NCBI RefSeq assembly: GCF_003012745.1
Contig: NZ_PXYK01000010.1
Coordinates: 62,001 to 126,000, forward strand
DNA length: 64,000 bases
Direction: 5' to 3'
From: Kumtagia ephedrae
Lineage (GTDB): Bacteria > Pseudomonadota > Alphaproteobacteria > Rhizobiales > Rhizobiaceae
Positions 35,118 through 44,442 of this stretch are shown one piece after another. How positions within the stretch are numbered: the stretch's first letter is position 1; every line of letters starts with the position of its first letter. A program made the translations under genes and the position numbers. The notes under the pieces are model-generated. The model saw only the letters and a program-made list of their open reading frames with translations. It was not told the origin of the DNA and made no database searches.

Positions 35118-35603
35118 ATGACCGGCAAGCCAACCAACAAACTCTTGTACGACGCCATCAAGGACCGGGGCACGGCCTACCTGATGGTCTTTCGCGAACT
35201 CAAGGCCCGCTATGGCGAAGATGAGGCCAAGGACGTCATGCGCAGTGCAAGCCGCGCCCACGGACTTCACATCGGCAGATCGCTCGCGGACTGCGCCCCG
35301 AGGGATTTCCAGTGCATGGCAAGAGGTTTTGCGAAATCCCCGGATGACGGGTCCGTGTTCTGCCCGGACATCAGGCGGCTCGACAGCACATGCCTCGAAG
35401 TGAAGATGATGGCATGCCCGATCAAGGACGCATGGGTCGAAGCCGGGTGCAGCGAAGCGGAAATCATCACCTTGCTCTACTGCGCCTCCGCGCTTGACGA
35501 GGCGACCCTGGAAGCCGCGGGCTTCGACTATGAGATTGAACTCTGGTCCCCTGGACAGGAGGGCTGCTGCCTGACCCGGATCACGGAGAAGACCAACCTG
35601 TGA
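35118..35603 (+). CDS. ATC-hydrolase-like protein
   Basis: A 161-residue protein resembling the L-2-amino-thiazoline-4-carboxylic acid hydrolase family, mainly in its second half: MACPIKDAWVEAGCSEAEI, then ALDEATLEAAGFDYEIE. It contains seven cysteines, including the GCCL near the C-terminus. Family members open a cyclic amidine-like ring, a chemistry akin to the guanidine hydrolysis expected of the upstream ureohydrolase. The start abuts the upstream stop. The assignment is from memory of the family pattern. Confidence 0.55.
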   Translation: MTGKPTNKLLYDAIKDRGTAYLMVFRELKARYGEDEAKDVMRSASRAHGLHIGRSLADCAPRDFQCMARGFAKSPDDGSVFCPDIRRLDSTCLEVKMMACPIKDAWVEAGCSEAEIITLLYCASALDEATLEAAGFDYEIELWSPGQEGCCLTRITEKTNL

Positions 35604-35628
35604 ATCTGACACTCTGACGATACGCCGC

Positions 35629-37137
35629 ATGCAGGGATTGCGCTTCGCCTTTGGCCCGTTCGTGCTCGATCCGGACGCGGGAACGCTCGTCCGGGACGAT
35701 GTGCCCGTTGCCGCGAGCCATCGCGGGCTGAAGCTGCTTGCGGCACTCGTCGGTCGGCCCGGCGAAATTTTGGGCAAGGCCGAGCTGATGGACGCGGCCT
35801 GGCCCGGCATGGCCGTCGAGGAAGGCAACCTCACCGTCCAGATCGCGCAGCTCAGGAAGCTGCTCGGCCCAGCCGGGGAGGGGGGTGGCGAGTGGATTTC
35901 AACGGTGCCGCGCGTCGGCTATCGCTTCCTCGGCGCCGTCGAACGGCTCGGCGCGAAGCGAAATCCCTTACCGCTGCCCAACAAGCCGTCGATCGCCGTG
36001 CTGCCCTTCGACACTTTCGGGAACGATCCCGGCGAAGTCGCCTTCGCCGACGGACTGACCGAAGACCTGATCACCGATCTCTCAAGGAACGCCGGCCTGT
36101 TCGTCATCGCGCGCAACTCGGCCTTCGCCTACAAGGGCAGGGCGATGGACGTGCGGGCGATCTCCGAGGAGCTTGGCGTGCGTTATCTGCTCACCGGCAG
36201 TGCACGCCGCGCCGCGGGTCGCGTGCGCATCAACGCGCAACTCGTCGAGGCGGCGAGCGGCGACCATCTATGGTCGGAACGCTTCGACCGCGGCCTCGAC
36301 GACATTTTTGCCGTTCAGGACGAGGTGACGGCCAGGATCGTCGAGGCACTGCTCGGCCGGCTCGCCGTACCCCCGCCGCGCAAGCGGCCGAAAAGCGTCG
36401 AGGCCTACGACCTCTGCGTGCGGGCGCGCAGGCTGATGGACGACACGCCGCAGGCAGCGCGGGAAACGCATCTGATGCTGACGCGCGCTGTCTCGCTCGA
36501 TCCGGGCTATGCCGACGCCTATCGCTGGCTTGCCATGAACCGGTGGATGGGCTGGGTGCATTCCGGCGGGCCGAGCGAGGCCGCCCGCGGCGACGCTCTG
36601 GAGCTGGCGCGCAAGGCGGTGGCGCTCGATCCCGACGATGCCGGCTGCCGCTGGGTGCTGGCCTATCTGCTGGCCTATGACCGCAACTTCGCCGAAGCGG
36701 ATACGGAATTCGCCAGAGCGATCGAACTCGACCCGAACGAAGCCGACGCCTGGGCGGCATTGTCCGACATCACGGTGCTCGCCGGGCGGATCGGGGAGGG
36801 GCTCGAGCATGTTCGCAAGGCGTTCCGGCTGAACCCGTTTCCGGCAAGCTGGTACTATCTGGTGCTCGGCCAGGCGCAATATGCGGCCGGCGACTACGAG
36901 GCGGCTGTCGAGACGCTGCGCCGCGACGAGACGTATCGGACGAGCTCACGCCGTTTCCTGGCGGCAAGCCTCGCGCAGCTCGGCCGGCTCGACGCGGCGC
37001 GCGCCGAGGCGGAACTGTTCCTCGTCGCCAACCCGCAGTTTTCAACCCACCACTGGGCAGCCACGGAACCGTTCCGCGATGCCGCGACGCTCGCGCATTT
37101 TGTGGATGGCTTCAGAAAGGCAGGGCTGCCGGACTGA
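35629..37137 (+). CDS. winged-helix (OmpR/CadC-type) regulator with TPR domain
   Basis: A 502-residue regulator. Residues ~5-105 form a trans_reg_C winged helix (ISTVPRVGYRFLG at its end); ~120-245 a TolB/FlgO-like segment (IAVLPFDTFGN..FADGLTEDLITDLS); the rest consists of tetratricopeptide repeats (AVALDPDDAGCRW, AIELDPNEADAWAAL). No membrane helix is visible, unlike CadC. Such proteins are common in rhizobia, often encoded beside the genes they control. It lies 25 bases after the ATC-hydrolase-like gene and is probably in the same operon. Confidence 0.8.
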   Translation: MQGLRFAFGPFVLDPDAGTLVRDDVPVAASHRGLKLLAALVGRPGEILGKAELMDAAWPGMAVEEGNLTVQIAQLRKLLGPAGEGGGEWISTVPRVGYRFLGAVERLGAKRNPLPLPNKPSIAVLPFDTFGNDPGEVAFADGLTEDLITDLSRNAGLFVIARNSAFAYKGRAMDVRAISEELGVRYLLTGSARRAAGRVRINAQLVEAASGDHLWSERFDRGLDDIFAVQDEVTARIVEALLGRLAVPPPRKRPKSVEAYDLCVRARRLMDDTPQAARETHLMLTRAVSLDPGYADAYRWLAMNRWMGWVHSGGPSEAARGDALELARKAVALDPDDAGCRWVLAYLLAYDRNFAEADTEFARAIELDPNEADAWAALSDITVLAGRIGEGLEHVRKAFRLNPFPASWYYLVLGQAQYAAGDYEAAVETLRRDETYRTSSRRFLAASLAQLGRLDAARAEAELFLVANPQFSTHHWAATEPFRDAATLAHFVDGFRKAGLPD

Positions 37138-37198
37138 CGCGCCAGTTTCGGTGGTCAGTTCCCCCAGCCGCAGCCCTTGTCTCATCCCAGTCGTGTCA

Positions 37199-37900
37199 TC
37201 ATGGCGCGCTCGAATTTTGTCCTGGTGCGAGGCCGTCCAGCAGGAAGCCCAGGCCTCTCCGGAACGTGCCATCCCAATCGTCATCCAGCAGCAGCCGGGA
37301 GCGTTCGATCGCCGCGTAGCGTTCGCTGAGACGTGCCAGGCGCAGCTGCGCGGCTGCCCTGTCCTCGTCCGAAAGCTCGAAGCTCGCACGGGTGATGGTG
37401 GCGCCCATCACATAGTTCCAGAGCGACCATATCGCGACGTTCATATCCGCGGCAGCTACACCGGCCCTGGACAGGGCCTTGCTCAGCAGCTCCAGCCGGC
37501 CGAGGGTGTTCGGGCCGAGTGCCCGGCGTGACAACAGCGACGCCGACCAGGGATGACGCAGCATGCTGGCGCGCCAGTCCTCGAGTACGTGAATGATTTC
37601 TCCGCGCCAGTCGTGAAGCTGGGCGATGTGCGGCGATCCGCGATATTCGAGCACTGAATCGAGCGCCAGATCAAAGACGTCCTCCTTGCTGTCGACGTGC
37701 CAATACAGGCTCATTACACCCGAGCCGAGGCGATCGGCCAGCCGACGCATGGTCAATCCATCGAGTCCCTGAGCGTCCAGCAGCTCTATCGCGGTGGCGA
37801 CGATGCGTTGCCGGGAGAGAGGCGGTTCACTGCGTACGGGCGGGAGCGGCCCGCTTGTCCGTTGCGTCCGTTTGCTGCGGGCGCCGCGTTTGCCTGCCAT
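37199..37900 (-). CDS. TetR family transcriptional regulator
   Basis: A 233-residue TetR regulator with helix-turn-helix GLDGLTMRRLADRLGSGVMSLYWHV and a C-terminal ligand domain of the TetR_C (tetracycline-repressor-like) kind. The ATG at 37900 is preferred because the conserved region starts about 30 residues later and the longer frame would cover the operator. It is divergent from the RidA-like gene, with a double operator in between. Confidence 0.83.
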   Translation of the reverse strand: MAGKRGARSKRTQRTSGPLPPVRSEPPLSRQRIVATAIELLDAQGLDGLTMRRLADRLGSGVMSLYWHVDSKEDVFDLALDSVLEYRGSPHIAQLHDWRGEIIHVLEDWRASMLRHPWSASLLSRRALGPNTLGRLELLSKALSRAGVAAADMNVAIWSLWNYVMGATITRASFELSDEDRAAAQLRLARLSERYAAIERSRLLLDDDWDGTFRRGLGFLLDGLAPGQNSSAP

Positions 37901-37970
37901 TCGTCTTCCCCGCTGGTCATACCTGCGATTTTGGCAGGCAACGTCAGGAATGTCGATGCCGAGCGGTTGA

Positions 37971-38023
37971 CTCGTACATCGTACCATACGATGACTCGCA
38001 TGCCGTATGGTACTACGTACGAG
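37971..38023. promoter_or_regulatory. double inverted-repeat operator between tetR and the RidA-like gene
   Basis: GTACCATACG (37981-37990) and CGTATGGTAC (38004-38013) are exact inverted repeats 13 bases apart. CTCGTAC (37971-37977) and GTACGAG (38017-38023) extend the symmetry outward. The left half is itself a palindrome, CATCGTA-CCA-TACGATG. Placed in the divergent gap, this is the expected TetR target site. A TTGACT -35-like hexamer lies at its left edge (37967-37972). Confidence 0.7.
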
Positions 38024-38103
38024 TTGTCATGGGACCGACGGATCGAAGGTCGATGAATGCCGGCTGCGGGCGTGTTGCTCGGCAGCAGCATCAAGAGAAA
38101 ATC

Positions 38104-38592
38104 ATGTCACGCTCAATCAGGCATATGCTTATCGGAGGGCTCGGCACCATGACCCTGGGAATTCCAATCGCGACGACAGCGAATGAGAATGATCGCGGCT
38201 TGACCATCGTCAATCCGCAAAACCTCTACGACCCGTCGCCAAACGGCTACAGCACGGCGGTGATCACGCCCCGCGGAGCCCGGCTGGCCTATATCTCAGG
38301 GCAGGGCGGCCACGATGGCACTGGAGGCTTGTCGCCCGACTTCGCCGTCCAGGTCGAGCAGGCCTACGCAAATCTGCGCGCCGCCCTCGACGCACTCGGT
38401 GCCAGGCCGGCTCAGGTCGCCAAGCTCACGGTCTTCGTGGTCGATCATGATATGTCCAGGCTCGAGGTGTTGACCCGGAACGTCAAGGAGATGTTCGGCG
38501 AGGCGCTGCCGGCGCAGACGCTGGTTCCCGTTCCCAAGCTGGCAATCGACCCCATGCTCTTCGAGGTCGAGGCCGTGGTCGTGCTCGACTAG
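38104..38592 (+). CDS. exported RidA-like protein lacking the catalytic arginine
   Basis: A 162-residue RidA/YjgF-fold protein. It starts with MSRSIRHMLIGGLGTM, a signal-peptide-like stretch ending near residue 25, so it is probably exported. The fold is seen in LAYISGQGGHDGTGG, the AYANLRAALDALGA helix and FEVEAVVVLD. The Arg that binds the imine substrate in RidA (PAR-S) is replaced by Gln138 (LPAQTL). It is therefore more like the non-deaminase Rid subfamilies; its function is unknown. Regulated, presumably, by the adjacent TetR. Confidence 0.75.
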   Translation: MSRSIRHMLIGGLGTMTLGIPIATTANENDRGLTIVNPQNLYDPSPNGYSTAVITPRGARLAYISGQGGHDGTGGLSPDFAVQVEQAYANLRAALDALGARPAQVAKLTVFVVDHDMSRLEVLTRNVKEMFGEALPAQTLVPVPKLAIDPMLFEVEAVVVLD

Positions 38593-38672
38593 CGGGCAGG
38601 GGTCCGGCCGATTGCCCGGCTTCGGCGGGCGCCCGTGTTGCGCAAGCCGGTCGGGCGTTCCAGTAAGTGCGC

Positions 38673-39110
38673 TCAGCTCAGTTCTTGAGCGAGTCCGATG
38701 AGAAGCCCTCCAGGTCCGCGGATGTAGCAGAGCCGATAAGCGTCTTTATACTCGACGACTTCACCCACGAGCTGCGCGCCGCGCTTGCGGAGCCTTTCAA
38801 GCGTCTCGTCGACGTCGTCCACGGCGAACATGACGCGCAGGTAGCCAAGAGCGTTGACCGGGGCGTTGCGGTGATCCTCGACGGCAGGCGGCGTGAGGAA
38901 GCGGGAGAGCTCGAGCCGGCCGTGGCCGTCCGGCGTGCGCATCATGGCTATCTCGACGCGCTGATCGCCCAGTCCGGTGACCCGTCCGGCCCATTCTCCT
39001 TCGATCGTGGCCCGCCCTTCGAGCTCGAGGCCGAGCTCGCGAAAGAAATCGATCGTCCCGTCGAGGTCATCGACGACAATTCCTACATTGTCCATCCGTT
39101 TGAGCGCCAT
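38673..39110 (-). CDS. VOC (glyoxalase/bleomycin-resistance) family protein
   Basis: A 145-residue vicinal-oxygen-chelate protein: MDNVGIVVDDLDGTIDFFRELGLELEG opens the first beta-alpha-beta-beta-beta unit and VMFAVDDVDETLERLRKRGAQLVG the second. Family members bind metals and act as lyases, dioxygenases or resistance proteins. The substrate is unknown. It is a stand-alone gene: ~80 bases to the RidA-like stop on one side, and a 276-base gap to the MBL gene (39111-39386) in which I see nothing else. Confidence 0.8.
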   Translation of the reverse strand: MALKRMDNVGIVVDDLDGTIDFFRELGLELEGRATIEGEWAGRVTGLGDQRVEIAMMRTPDGHGRLELSRFLTPPAVEDHRNAPVNALGYLRVMFAVDDVDETLERLRKRGAQLVGEVVEYKDAYRLCYIRGPGGLLIGLAQELS

Positions 39111-39386
39111 GTGCCCAATCTACAAGGCGTGGTCGGATTCAACAACGGACCTTTGCCGAGTTCATCAGGGGCAGTGAAGCTTCTGACTGCTCGCCCGAAT
39201 TCTCCACCAGGAACGAGAGAACGTCGTCAAGGCGGCCATCGCGCTTGGCGAAAGGCAACGCCGTCATACCTCCTCGATCGGGCGCATGCTTAAGTCGCAT
39301 AAGATATATTATGGAACTTTCACAGCCGCCGCCAGCCGCCCTGGACCTCGTCCAAACCGCCACCCATACTTGAGGAACGCATGTCT

Positions 39387-40205
39387 TCAGTCTGATTCTA
39401 AAAGAAATTCCAGCAGCATGCCGTCATAGGCCGGCTCGACGTGATCGGGCGTCTCGGCCAGCACCGTTGCGTAATCCAGCGGCACGTGCATGTGCGTCAG
39501 CACGGCTTTCTTCGGCGCCAGCCGGCCGATCCACTCCAGCGATTCGGCCAGCGAGAAATGGCTGGGATGCGTGCGGTACTGCAGCGCGTCGATCACCAGC
39601 AGGTCGAGCCCGCCGAGCCGCTCGGCCGTGCTCGGCGGAAAATTGCTCACGTCCGGACAATATGCGACCGGGCCGATGCGGAAGCCGAGCGAAACGATGT
39701 CGCCATGGATCTGCGGCAGCGGCTCGAAGCAAAGCGCGCCGCCGTCGCCCTCGACGATGACAGTCTCCGCATGGTCGATGCGATGCGCCTTGAGGATCGG
39801 CGGATACGAACTGCCGGGCGGCGTCTCGAAGCAGTAGCCGAAGGCCTGCATCAGCCGCTCCAGCGTCGGCTGGTCGGCAAAAATGTCCATCAGCTTGCGC
39901 TGTTCGAGCACGAAGCTGCGCAGATCGTCGATGCCGTGGATGTGGTCGGCATGCGGATGCGTGTAGATGACCGCATCGAGGCGCTGCACCTGGGCGGCCA
40001 GCATCTGCTCGCGGAAATCCGGGCCGGTGTCGATGACGACGCGCGTGACGCCGCCGTTCCCGGCGATGCGCTCGACCATGGCGGCCGGCCGCGTCCGCCG
40101 GTTCCTGGGGTTGGACGGATCGCAATTGCCCCAGTCGCCGGTGATGCGCGGCGTTCCCGGCGACGAGCCGCAGCCGAGGATCGTCAGTCTGAGTCGCGCC
40201 GACAC
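39387..40205 (-). CDS. MBL-fold metallo-hydrolase (PhnP-like)
   Basis: A 272-residue metallo-beta-lactamase-fold phosphodiesterase-like protein. The zinc motif THPHADHIHGIDDLR is at about residues 82-96, with further ligands in LTHMHVPLDY. It resembles PhnP/YcbX-type hydrolases, which are encoded after tatD and metG in many alphaproteobacteria. It starts with GTG at 40205, 3 bases after the tatD stop, and is the last gene of the tmk-holB-metG-tatD run. Confidence 0.82.
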   Translation of the reverse strand: MSARLRLTILGCGSSPGTPRITGDWGNCDPSNPRNRRTRPAAMVERIAGNGGVTRVVIDTGPDFREQMLAAQVQRLDAVIYTHPHADHIHGIDDLRSFVLEQRKLMDIFADQPTLERLMQAFGYCFETPPGSSYPPILKAHRIDHAETVIVEGDGGALCFEPLPQIHGDIVSLGFRIGPVAYCPDVSNFPPSTAERLGGLDLLVIDALQYRTHPSHFSLAESLEWIGRLAPKKAVLTHMHVPLDYATVLAETPDHVEPAYDGMLLEFLLESD

Positions 40206-40208
40206 GGC

Positions 40209-41003
40209 TTAGCGACCCACTTCCGCCGGCCTCGGCATCTTACTGAAAAGACGAAAGAAATTGTCGGTGGTGATCTCGGCGATTTCAGCTTCGCCGGCAT
40301 CAATGGTTTCCGCCAGGACGGCCGCCGTCCGCACCACATAGGCCGGCTCGTTGCGCTTGCCGCGATGCGGCACCGGCGCGAGGTAAGGTGCGTCCGTCTC
40401 GACCAGCAACCGGTCGCGCGGCAGCTCGCGCGCGATGCCGCACAGCTCCTCGGAATTCTTGAAGGTCAGGATGCCGGAAAACGACACGTAGCCGCCGAGC
40501 TCGACGCCGGTCCTTGCCAGTTCGCGGCCGGAAGAGAAGCAATGCAGGACGAAGGGGAAGGCCCCCTTCCCCGTTTCCTCGCGCAGGATCGCGGCGATGT
40601 CGTCGTCGGCCTGGCGTGCATGGATGACGAGCGGCAGACCTGTCTGGCGCGACGCCGCGATGTGGGTGCGGAACCCTTCTGCCTGCAGGTCACGCGGCGC
40701 CTTGTCGTAGTGGTAGTCGAGGCCGGCTTCGCCGATCGCTACGACCTTGGGGTGCTCGGACAGCCTGACGAGCTCTTCGGCAGCGATTCCGGCTTCTTCG
40801 CCGGCATTATGCGGATGGGTGCCGACCGAGCAATAGACGGCCTCGAATTCCTCAGCGATCTTGATAAGTTCCGGAAATCGCCTGACACGCGTCGAGATGC
40901 TGACCATGCGGCCGACGCCGGCTTCGAGTGCGCGCCGCACGACGGCGGCGCGCTCCTCGGAAAAATCCGGAAAGTCGAGATGGCAGTGGCTGTCGACCAG
41001 CAT
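40209..41003 (-). CDS. tatD: TatD family metal-dependent hydrolase
   Basis: A 264-residue TIM-barrel hydrolase beginning MLVDSHCHLDF, with metal-binding HCH near residue 6, GEAGLDYHYD, IHARQADDD, and LVETDAPYLAP near the end. TatD proteins are 3'-5' DNases/RNases. The start at 41003 puts the HCHLD motif at the usual place; upstream in-frame residues belong to the metG end. 4 bases separate it from metG. Confidence 0.87.
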   Translation of the reverse strand: MLVDSHCHLDFPDFSEERAAVVRRALEAGVGRMVSISTRVRRFPELIKIAEEFEAVYCSVGTHPHNAGEEAGIAAEELVRLSEHPKVVAIGEAGLDYHYDKAPRDLQAEGFRTHIAASRQTGLPLVIHARQADDDIAAILREETGKGAFPFVLHCFSSGRELARTGVELGGYVSFSGILTFKNSEELCGIARELPRDRLLVETDAPYLAPVPHRGKRNEPAYVVRTAAVLAETIDAGEAEIAEITTDNFFRLFSKMPRPAEVGR

Positions 41004-41007
41004 CGGC

Positions 41008-42555
41008 TCAGCCTTCGCCCTTCTCGACATAGCGCGGAAAGACGCCTTGCGGCGCTGGCAGCGGCGTGCCCTCGGCAAGCGCGTGCGCATCGCCGACATG
41101 GGCGAAGTCGCGCTGATCCGCCGGCACCGCCAGCAGGTCGAGCAGCTTGGCCGCCGATGCCGGGATGAAGGGCTGGCACAGGACCGCCACCCGCCGCACC
41201 GTCTCGGCCGTCGTATGCAGCACCGTCTCCATGCGCGCCGGATCCGTCTTCTTCAGCGCCCAGGGCTCCTGGCCGGCGAAGTAGCGGTTGGCCTCGGCCA
41301 CGACGCCGAAGATCGCCCCCAGGGCGACGTGGATCGCCTGCTCGGCCATCGCCTTGCGCGCGGTGGCGAGTGCCGTCTCCGCCTGGTCGAGGATCGCCCT
41401 GTCGGCGTCGGCCAGCGTTCCGCGCCTGGGCACCGCGCCGCCGCAGTTCTTGGCGATCATCGACAGCGAGCGCTGGGCGAGGTTGCCGAGGTCGTTGGCG
41501 AGATCGGCGTTGGTGCGGTTGACGATCGCCTCGTGGCTGTAGCTGCCGTCCTGCCCGAACGGCACCTCGCGCAGGAAGAAGTAGCGCACCTGGTCGACGC
41601 CGTAATGCTCGACCATCGTGAACGGGTCGACGACGTTGCCGACGGACTTCGACATCTTCTCGCCTCGGTTGAACAGGAAGCCGTGGCCGAACACACGCTT
41701 CGGCAGGTCGATCCCCGCCGACATCAGGAAGGCCGGCCAGTAGACGGCGTGAAAGCGCACGATGTCCTTGCCGATGACGTGGACATCGGCCGGCCAGTAG
41801 CGCCAGCTCTCCGCCTGCGTGTCGGGATAGCCGACGCCGGTGATGTAGTTGGTCAGCGCGTCGACCCAGACATACATGACGTGCCTGTCGTCGCCCGGAA
41901 CCGGCACGCCCCAATCGAAGGTCGTTCGCGAAATCGACAGGTCCTTCAGCCCCGATTTGACGAAGCTCACCACCTCGTTGCGCCGCTCGGCCGGCCCGAT
42001 GAAGCCGGGATTGGCCTCGTAGTGAGCCAGCAGCCGGTCCTGATAGGCGGAAAGGCGGAAGAAATAGCTTTCCTCCTCGACCCATTCTACCGGCGTGCCC
42101 TGCGGGCCGTAGCGGACGCCGTCGTCGCGCAGTTCGGTCTCCTCCTCGCCGTAATAGGCCTCGTCGCGCACCGAGTACCAGCCGGCATAGCCGCCCTTGT
42201 AGATGTCGCCATTGGCGGCCATCGCCTTCCAGATCGCCTGGCTCGACGCATAGTGGCGCGGCTCGGTGGTGCGAATGAAATCGTCGTTCGAGGCGTTCAG
42301 CGCCTCGGCCATGCGCTTGAATTCCGGCGCGTTGCGGTCCGCGAGTTCGCGCGGCGACAGGCCTTCCCTCTTCGCCGTCTGCAGCATCTTGATGCCGTGC
42401 TCGTCGGTGCCGGTCAGGAAATAGACGTCCTTGCCGTCGAGCCGCTGGAAGCGCGCCAGCGCGTCGGTCGCAAGCAGCTCGTAGGCGTGGCCGATATGCG
42501 GCTTGCCGTTAGGATAGGAAATCGCCGTGGTGATGTAGAATTTTTCGCGTGACAT
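41008..42555 (-). CDS. metG: methionyl-tRNA synthetase
   Basis: A 515-residue class I aminoacyl-tRNA synthetase. The HIGH motif is PHIGH (residues 19-23) and the KMSKS motif is EKMSKSVGN in the second third. It lacks the C-terminal dimerisation domain and is the short type usual in alphaproteobacteria. The ATG at 42555 ([17 protein letters not shown]) matches the family N-terminus. It is part of the tmk-holB-metG-tatD-MBL operon. Confidence 0.94.
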   Translation of the reverse strand: MSREKFYITTAISYPNGKPHIGHAYELLATDALARFQRLDGKDVYFLTGTDEHGIKMLQTAKREGLSPRELADRNAPEFKRMAEALNASNDDFIRTTEPRHYASSQAIWKAMAANGDIYKGGYAGWYSVRDEAYYGEEETELRDDGVRYGPQGTPVEWVEEESYFFRLSAYQDRLLAHYEANPGFIGPAERRNEVVSFVKSGLKDLSISRTTFDWGVPVPGDDRHVMYVWVDALTNYITGVGYPDTQAESWRYWPADVHVIGKDIVRFHAVYWPAFLMSAGIDLPKRVFGHGFLFNRGEKMSKSVGNVVDPFTMVEHYGVDQVRYFFLREVPFGQDGSYSHEAIVNRTNADLANDLGNLAQRSLSMIAKNCGGAVPRRGTLADADRAILDQAETALATARKAMAEQAIHVALGAIFGVVAEANRYFAGQEPWALKKTDPARMETVLHTTAETVRRVAVLCQPFIPASAAKLLDLLAVPADQRDFAHVGDAHALAEGTPLPAPQGVFPRYVEKGEG

Positions 42556-42641
42556 GAGCGTGCCGTTGCCAAGCCTTGAAGAAAGCGGAGGGTGAGATAG
42601 CGCAAGGGGACGGCTGCCGCCACCCCGGCGGGGGGGCAGCG

Positions 42642-43697
42642 TCACATTCGAAGCGTGTCGTGCAGACGCAGGATCATGTTCAGCGCGTGTTGTTTGCGAT
42701 CCAGATTGTAGGTATCCGTATCGCCGATCGCAATGCGCAATTCCTGCCAGAGGCCGGCAAAATCGTCGGCGCGGGCCGTTTGGCCGGCCACGGCGGCGGC
42801 GCTGGCGGCATTCGCCACCAGGTCGAGCATGTGGGCATTCATCAGATCGAAACGGATCTCGTGGTCGCGCCCGCTGACCGCATCGGCCAGCCGGTAGGCC
42901 AGGGCAAGATCCAGGTCCGCCGCCGCGACAAGGGAATCGACGGTGTCGGCGATCTCCAGCCCGCCGAATTCGGTCAGCAGCACGGCGTTGCGCATGCTCC
43001 CCCCTGCCCGCTCCAGTAGCGCCTGGCGCGCGGCCGCGTTCTCGGGCAGGGCGACGCCGAGACGGCGCAGCGTCGCCTCGACCTCCTCGGCCGACAGCGG
43101 ATGCAGGCGGACGACTTGGCAGCGCGAGCGGATCGTCGGCAGCAGGCTGCCGGCGGAATGGACGGTCAGCAGGAAGACGGTGCGGACCGGCGGCTCCTCG
43201 AGGTTCTTGAGCAGGGCGTTGGCCGCGTTGGTGTTCATGTCGTCGGCCGGGTCGACGATCACGATGCGATAGCCGCCGTCATGCGAGGTCATCGACAGGA
43301 ACCGGTTGACCCGGCGGATCTCGTCGACGGTGAGCAGGGTCGCGAATTTCCTGGTCTTGTCGTTGAACGGCCGGGTTAGGTGCAGCACCGCAGGATGGGC
43401 ACCGGTGGCGATCTGCCGGAATAGCGGCGAGGCCGGATCCGGCTCGGCAAGCCGGTCCGGCGCCGCCTCCGCGACCGGATGCCGAAGCAGGTGGTGGGCA
43501 ATGTGGAACGCCAGCGTCGCCTTGCCGATGCCGCGCGGTCCGACCAGCATGATGCCGTGCGGCAGCTTGCCGGCGGCGTATGCGCCCGCGATCATCGCCA
43601 CAGCGTCGCCGTGGCCGACCAGGACCGGGTTTTCCGAAGGCTCGGCCACGCCTTCCAGCGTGTCGTGCTGTTCGGGGGCTATGCGCTCGAAGATCAT
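42642..43697 (-). CDS. holB: DNA polymerase III subunit delta'
   Basis: A 351-residue clamp-loader subunit with a Walker A-like GPRGIGKAT near residue 53 and the SRC sensor region [13 protein letters not shown]. The start ATG at 43697 overlaps the tmk stop by 4 bases. HolB next to tmk is a widely conserved arrangement. Confidence 0.9.
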   Translation of the reverse strand: MIFERIAPEQHDTLEGVAEPSENPVLVGHGDAVAMIAGAYAAGKLPHGIMLVGPRGIGKATLAFHIAHHLLRHPVAEAAPDRLAEPDPASPLFRQIATGAHPAVLHLTRPFNDKTRKFATLLTVDEIRRVNRFLSMTSHDGGYRIVIVDPADDMNTNAANALLKNLEEPPVRTVFLLTVHSAGSLLPTIRSRCQVVRLHPLSAEEVEATLRRLGVALPENAAARQALLERAGGSMRNAVLLTEFGGLEIADTVDSLVAAADLDLALAYRLADAVSGRDHEIRFDLMNAHMLDLVANAASAAAVAGQTARADDFAGLWQELRIAIGDTDTYNLDRKQHALNMILRLHDTLRM

Positions 43698-44365
43698 CCG
43701 GCCTCCCGTTTGCCACCGGCGGCAGCCGTCCGCACCTCGAGCGCGGCGAAAACAGCCGCGGTCACCAATTGCTCTACCTCGTCCTCGCTCTCGGAGGCAT
43801 CGACGACGATGCAGCGCTCCGGCTCCTTCTCGGCGATGGCTAGGAAGGCGTCGCGGCGACGCCGATGCGTCTCCAGCGTTTCCTTCTCGAAGCGGTCGGC
43901 CTCGCCGGCGCCCCGCCTTGCCGCGGCGCGGCGCATCCCGATCTCGGCGTCGATGTCGAAGATCAGCGTCATGTCCGGCATCATGCCGTTGACCGCTACG
44001 CGCTCGAGCATCGCAACGAAGGCGCTGTCGTCGTCGTTCGCGAGTCCCTGATAGACGCGGGAGGAATCGAGGAAGCGGTCGCACAGCACGATCGCGCCGC
44101 GCTCGATCGCCGGCCGGATCACCTGCTCGACATGATCCGAGCGGGCGGCGGCGAACAGCAGCGCCTCCATCCGCGGGCCGAAAGGCTCCGCAGCTCCGGA
44201 CAGGATGACGTGGCGCAGCGCTTCCGCGCCCGGCGAACCGCCGGGCTCGCGCGTCACCAGCGTGTCGTAGCCCTTGCGGCGCAGCTTCTCGGCAAGCCGC
44301 CGGATCTGCGTCGACTTGCCGGCGCCCTCGCCGCCTTCGAACGTTATGAACAATCCGCGCGCCAA
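43694..44365 (-). CDS. tmk: thymidylate kinase
   Basis: A 223-residue dTMP kinase. It has the P-loop GGEGAGKST (residues 11-19), [14 protein letters not shown] (DR/ERE region) and [11 protein letters not shown]. The start is a TTG at 44365, directly before the conserved [13 protein letters not shown]; no ATG is better placed. A 4-base overlap couples it to holB. Confidence 0.92.
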   Translation of the reverse strand: MARGLFITFEGGEGAGKSTQIRRLAEKLRRKGYDTLVTREPGGSPGAEALRHVILSGAAEPFGPRMEALLFAAARSDHVEQVIRPAIERGAIVLCDRFLDSSRVYQGLANDDDSAFVAMLERVAVNGMMPDMTLIFDIDAEIGMRRAAARRGAGEADRFEKETLETHRRRRDAFLAIAEKEPERCIVVDASESEDEVEQLVTAAVFAALEVRTAAAGGKREAG

Positions 44366-44442
44366 ACCGGCCTGCCTGTGTCGAATTCCGAACCCCTCTT
44401 AGAACCGGCGGACCGCAAGGTCCATCGGCAAGGACATCGACC

